Shown here piece after piece: positions 15,355 to 18,251 of a DNA stretch of 18,251 nt. The notes beneath the pieces are model-generated. The model saw nothing but the letters and a program-made list of their open reading frames with translations, was not told where the DNA came from and ran no database searches. The translations under genes and the position numbers were made by a program. Source of the stretch: JAQGMJ01 sp036271855 (GTDB lineage: Bacteria > Pseudomonadota > Gammaproteobacteria > Burkholderiales > JAEUOS01); the NCBI GenBank assembly GCA_036271855.1, contig DATAZV010000528.1, forward strand, positions 1 through 18,251, in the 5' to 3' direction. Positions within the stretch are counted from its first letter, which is position 1. Each line of letters begins with the position of its first letter.

Positions 15355-15416
15355 AAAAATCGGGGTCAGAGCATTTTTGCGATACAGCCTGCAAAAACAA
15401 TCCGACCCCGATTTTT
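15355..15416 (-). repeat. REP-like hairpin, copy E (reverse, right member of pair)
   Basis: It begins AAAAATCGGGGTCAGAGCA and ends TCCGACCCCGATTTTT, with an inner stem TTTTTGC/GCAAAAA. It ends 43 bases from the stop codon of the second aldolase gene and could shape that transcript's 3' end. Confidence 0.9.
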
Positions 15417-15459
15417 TGTCCGTGCCGCGCCGGCTACGGACAAACGCTACTTTCCGCCG

Positions 15460-16239
15460 CTACTGCTTATACGACTCGTCCTGCCGATCCAGCATCCGCA
15501 GCAGCGCATTCCAGTCCTTGCCGATCGACGGCCGGTTCGGCCGCAGGAAGTGCAGCGCCACCTTGTCCGCTGCTTCCGGCGAGGCAATCGTCAGCTCCGC
15601 CCCGCCGCTCATCGCCGCGATCTGCGCCTGGCAGGCGCGTTCCATGTAGTACATATTGTCGAAGGCTTCGCGCACGGTGGCGCCGCAGGTCAGCAGGCCA
15701 TGGTTGCGCAAAATCATCGCGTTCAAGTCGCCGAGGTCGGCCACCAGGCGCTCGCGCTCGTCCAGGTCCAGCGCCACGCCTTCGTAGTCGTGATACGCCA
15801 CCCGGTTGTAAAAGCGCATCGAATGCTGGGACAGCGGCAGCAGCCAGGCCTTTTGCGCCGAGACGGCGATGCCATCGCGCGTATGCGTGTGCATCACGCA
15901 GGCCACGTCATGGCGCGCGCCGTGCACGGCGCTATGGATCACATAGCCGGCGGGGTTGATGCCGTAGCCGGTCGGGTCTTCAAGAATGTTGCCCTCGAGG
16001 TCCACCTTGACCAGCGAAGAGGCGGTGATCTCGTCGAACATCAGGCCGTAGGCGTTGATCAGGAAATGGTGCTCCGGCCCCGGCACCCGCGCCGAAATGT
16101 GGGTGTGGATCAAGTCGGTCATGCGGTGCGCGGCGGCCAGGCGGTAGCAGGCGGCCAGCTGCACGCGCTGCTCCCATTCCTCGGCGCTGACGCGCTCCTT
16201 GAGCGGCTTGATGTTGAGCTTGCTGACGACGGCGTTCAT
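15460..16239 (-). CDS. Class II aldolase/adducin-type protein 2
   Basis: A 259-residue paralogue of the protein at 9872-10678, alike along most of its length (shared blocks include AACYRL, HISARVPG, EITASSL, GYVIHSA-HGARHDVACV-HTHT, VAYHD-EGVA and MILRNHGLL). Zinc-ligand histidines are H117, H119 and H180. Gly98 again takes the place of the catalytic glutamate of fuculose-phosphate aldolase. The ATG at 16239 (MNAVVSKLNIKPL) has an AGGAG seven bases upstream on the minus strand; the open frame to 16467 is upstream repeat DNA. It lies 290 bases downstream of a LivK-type binding-protein gene on the same strand, with an intervening inverted repeat and its own possible promoter. Substrate unknown. 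Confidence 0.92.
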   Translation of the reverse strand: MNAVVSKLNIKPLKERVSAEEWEQRVQLAACYRLAAAHRMTDLIHTHISARVPGPEHHFLINAYGLMFDEITASSLVKVDLEGNILEDPTGYGINPAGYVIHSAVHGARHDVACVMHTHTRDGIAVSAQKAWLLPLSQHSMRFYNRVAYHDYEGVALDLDERERLVADLGDLNAMILRNHGLLTCGATVREAFDNMYYMERACQAQIAAMSGGAELTIASPEAADKVALHFLRPNRPSIGKDWNALLRMLDRQDESYKQ

Positions 16240-16298
16240 CGGAAGTCTCCTGTGGTTCGGGTCGGCGCCGGAGCGCCTGCGAAAAATACGTGCTGAAA

Positions 16299-16315
16299 AA
16301 TTGAGCGAATCAATT
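16299..16315 (-). promoter_or_regulatory. Inverted repeat upstream of aldolase 2
   Basis: AATTGA and TCAATT flank GCGAA in an AT-rich island about 60 bases before the aldolase 2 start. Size and form suit a dimeric repressor site, and TTGATT/TATTTT on the minus strand could be poor -35/-10 boxes with a 19-base spacer. Tentative. Confidence 0.35.
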
Positions 16316-16408
16316 GTACTCCCGGCTGCCTGGGGCAGGCCGGGGGGATGCTTATGGGCTGCGTAACGACGGTGGCTGCACGGGTGGCCGGCAATCGCGA
16401 CTGCGCGC

Positions 16409-16499
16409 CCCACCTCCGTTCGCGGTGAGCCTGTCGAACCGTGTGTGTACCACCGGGATTCACACACCCTTCGACAAGCTCAGGGCGAACGGAGGTGGG
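16409..16499. repeat. 91-bp inverted repeat between the LivK-like and aldolase 2 genes
   Basis: Two 39-base arms pair at 34 positions around a 13-base loop. The arms contain CCGTTCGC..TGAGC.TGTCGAA and its complement TTCGACAAGCTCAGGGCGAA. I recognise this as a type of dispersed palindrome common in many proteobacterial genomes. It starts 31 bases after the LivK-like stop codon and could end that transcript. Confidence 0.88.
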
Positions 16500-16529
16500 A
16501 GGCGCGGCCGGATGGGGAGCCGAAGCCAG

Positions 16530-17777
16530 CTACTCCAGATACCGCGAAGGCGGCTGGTCGCGCGAGTACTGCGGCCCGCTCATGAAGGCTTTCGGGTCGT
16601 AGGTCCAGAACTGGGTGACGTTGGGCACGGTCTCCACCGTGGTATTGATCAGCTGCCCGTTTTTGCGCTCGACCTTGCGGATGTAGATGCTCATCACCGG
16701 CTTGCCGAATTCGTCGAAGCGGATCGGCCCCATCGGCCCGGTTTTCAGGCTGACGCCGTGCAGCGCCTTGATAAACGCCGCCTTGTCCTCGAACTTGCCC
16801 TTGATGGCGTCCATCGCCGCTTCCAGCACCAAACCGGCGGTATACGTCCCGGCGGTGTAAAAACCGGGCGTGACGTTGTAGGCCTTTTCGATCCCGGCAA
16901 CAAATTTATGGTTGTCCGGCGTGTCGATGCCCGCCGAATACCAGCTCGCCGACCACACGCCCAGGGCCTCGTCGCCCATGTTCTTCAGCACGCCTTCATC
17001 CACCGCGGTGGGGTTGCCGAACACCGGCGTCTTGCCCTTGGCGGCGTAGTCCTGGTAGACGCGTAAAAAGCGCGCGCCGTTGATGCCGGCGAACCCGGCA
17101 TAGATGCCGTCGACGTTGGTCTTCAACTGGCCGACATACACGCCGTACTCGGGGGTATTGAGCGGCGACCACAGCTTTTGCACCACGCGGCCGCCGTTGT
17201 CCTCGAACGCCTTCTGGAAGCCGGCCTCGCCCTCGTGCCCGTAGGCGAAATCGTCGGCGATCGCCGCAATGCGCTTGACGCCGAGTTTCTTGGCGGCGTA
17301 TTGCCCCAGCACGTGCATCGGCTGCGCGGCGGTGCCGGCGGCGTGGATCACGTATTCACTCTTTTTCTTTTGTGCCAGGTCGTTCTGCGCGGCGGAAGTG
17401 GGGGTGATCAGCGGCACCTTGGCGGCGGCGATGTAATCGTCGATCGCCAGTGCCTCGAAGGTGGCCAGCGGGCCGATGATCACGTTCACATGCTCGCGCT
17501 CGATCAGCTCCTGGGTCTTGTTCTTCGCCTGCGCCGGCTGGCCGCCGGTGTCGGCGATGATCAGCTCGACCTTGCGCCCGCCCAGCATGTTGTTGCGCTC
17601 TTTCAGGAAGAACTCGAAGCCCTGTTCCAGTTGCTTGCCGCCGGCCGCCAGCGGGCCGGTGCGCACCGTCAGGAAGCCGATTTTCAGCGGCGCCCCCTGG
17701 GCGGCCGCCACGGCGGGAAGGGCCGCGCTGAATGCCGCGACGATAAGTGATGCCAGCAAGCCTGCTTGGAAGCGCAT
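16530..17777 (-). CDS. ABC transporter substrate-binding protein, LivK/Peripla_BP_6 type
   Basis: This 415-residue periplasmic protein belongs to the branched-chain amino acid/aromatic acid type of ABC binding proteins. Residues 1-27 are a signal peptide (LLASLIVAAFSAALPAVAAAQG). The mature chain opens APLKIGFLTVRTGPLAAGGKQLEQGFEFFLKERNNMLGGRKVELIIADTGG, the usual first lobe, followed by VNVIIGPLATFEALAIDDYI and a second lobe with YGHEGEAGFQKAFEDNGG. GGAG about nine bases upstream of ATG 17777 supports the start. No LivH/M/G/F permease or ATPase gene is next to it. It sits between an alpha/beta hydrolase gene upstream and aldolase 2 downstream on the same strand. Such proteins often bind aromatic carboxylates, but the ligand here is unknown. 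Confidence 0.94.
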   Translation of the reverse strand: MRFQAGLLASLIVAAFSAALPAVAAAQGAPLKIGFLTVRTGPLAAGGKQLEQGFEFFLKERNNMLGGRKVELIIADTGGQPAQAKNKTQELIEREHVNVIIGPLATFEALAIDDYIAAAKVPLITPTSAAQNDLAQKKKSEYVIHAAGTAAQPMHVLGQYAAKKLGVKRIAAIADDFAYGHEGEAGFQKAFEDNGGRVVQKLWSPLNTPEYGVYVGQLKTNVDGIYAGFAGINGARFLRVYQDYAAKGKTPVFGNPTAVDEGVLKNMGDEALGVWSASWYSAGIDTPDNHKFVAGIEKAYNVTPGFYTAGTYTAGLVLEAAMDAIKGKFEDKAAFIKALHGVSLKTGPMGPIRFDEFGKPVMSIYIRKVERKNGQLINTTVETVPNVTQFWTYDPKAFMSGPQYSRDQPPSRYLE

Positions 17778-17902
17778 TGTTTGTCTCCGGAAATGATTGT
17801 GGTGCCGCTATTGCGGTCTACGTGCGCTGGAAGGCCGCGGATGCAGGGGCGCGCTTTTGGCCCTGCCGCGTACTGCTTTGCTGCGGGTAAACCCCGAGCC
17901 CG

Positions 17903-18251
17903 CTAACGGGCGACGACGAATTCGAGAATCAGGCGCACCAGGTCGTCGGGCTGCTCCAGCATCGGGCAATGGCCGGAATTGATGATCTCGTGGTACTCCG
18001 CGCCCGGAATCAGCGCCGCCACTTCCCGGGCCAGCGCCGGCACCGTGGTCAAATCCAGCGCGCCGCACATCACCCGCGCCGGATTCCTGATCGACGGCAG
18101 CTTGGGGCTTAAATCCATTTCCGCCAGCGCCAGGCAGGCGCGCGCGAAGCACTGCGCATCGACTTCCGAAAGGCGCTGCTTGCGCAGCTTCACCACTTCC
18201 GGCTCGGCCTGCTGGAAAGCGGGCGGGAACATGCGGCCGATGGCCGCGTCC
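17903..18251 (-). CDS. Alpha/beta hydrolase, C-terminal fragment
   Basis: The frame is open to the right edge of the window, so the start lies outside. The visible part is the C-terminal third of an alpha/beta hydrolase fold enzyme. It contains a helical cap remnant (AAIGRMFPPAFQQAEPEVVKL), the acid residue region VMCGALDLTTVPALAREVA with the probable catalytic Asp, and NSGHCPMLEQPDDLVRLILEF with the catalytic His. The nucleophile elbow is not in view. The product would be a cytosolic esterase, C-C hydrolase or lactonase; which one cannot be said. It precedes the LivK-like gene on the same strand with a 125-base gap, so joint transcription is possible. Confidence 0.9.
   Translation of the reverse strand, partial: DAAIGRMFPPAFQQAEPEVVKLRKQRLSEVDAQCFARACLALAEMDLSPKLPSIRNPARVMCGALDLTTVPALAREVAALIPGAEYHEIINSGHCPMLEQPDDLVRLILEFVVAR

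Larger units (their letters stand above)
15197..15416. repeat. BIME-like composite of copies D and E
   Basis: Two inverted REP-like hairpins flank a 96-base spacer with inner flanks GGAGTGATG (15266-15274) and CGTCACTCC (15342-15350), matching the B/C pair in order and orientation. It occupies most of the 435-base gap between the topoisomerase start and the end of the second aldolase gene; I see no protein there. Confidence 0.75.

Overview
The window reads as an ordinary stretch of chromosome from a GC-rich Betaproteobacterium, most likely Burkholderiales. An Oxalobacteraceae-type genome (Massilia, Duganella or Herbaspirillum relatives) would fit, but this placement is an inference. It rests on a Bug/TTT-type solute-binding protein, a short RcnB-family periplasmic protein, bacterial topoisomerase IB, monomeric-type PhhA and the base composition. 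I see no phage genes, transposase, plasmid genes, CRISPR, rRNA or tRNA.

Layout. Positions 1-435 hold the C-terminal end of an acyl-CoA synthetase (+). Positions 455-5264 hold six genes on the minus strand: a DUF1444-type exported protein, an RcnB-family protein, an MFS exporter, a DUF1398 protein, a MarR regulator and ferredoxin-NADP reductase (fpr). The MarR gene has a near-consensus promoter whose spacer is a perfect 20-bp palindrome, so an autoregulated marR-DUF1398(-MFS) unit is likely. Positions 5680-7311 hold a chemoreceptor (+), 7663-8454 phenylalanine 4-hydroxylase (phhA, +), and 8791-10678 a TTT/Bug solute-binding protein followed by an adducin-type class II aldolase (+) with a strong terminator. 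A small exported 74-residue protein (-) and a hydroxypyruvate isomerase-like gene (+) follow. The rest is on the minus strand: an AMP-forming CoA ligase, topoisomerase IB, a second adducin-type class II aldolase, a LivK-type binding protein and the C-terminal end of an alpha/beta hydrolase that runs off the window.

Gene logic. The left half is a regulator/efflux and redox group. The right half is catabolic: two aldolase-fold proteins each sit next to a periplasmic binding protein that lacks its membrane components, with CoA ligases, an isomerase and a hydrolase nearby. The substrates cannot be read from the sequence.

The most notable structure is in the intergenic DNA. Five copies of a ~60-bp imperfect hairpin (arms built on GGTCGGATCA and TGCTCTGACC) occur. 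One is single and four form two inverted pairs with matching spacers, resembling REP/BIME elements. Two of the copies abut short tandem repeats. A different 91-bp inverted repeat lies between the LivK-like gene and the second aldolase gene. These repeats, the MarR promoter-operator and the low-complexity insert in Fpr are the points worth a second look. I did not find a convincing new multi-gene system.
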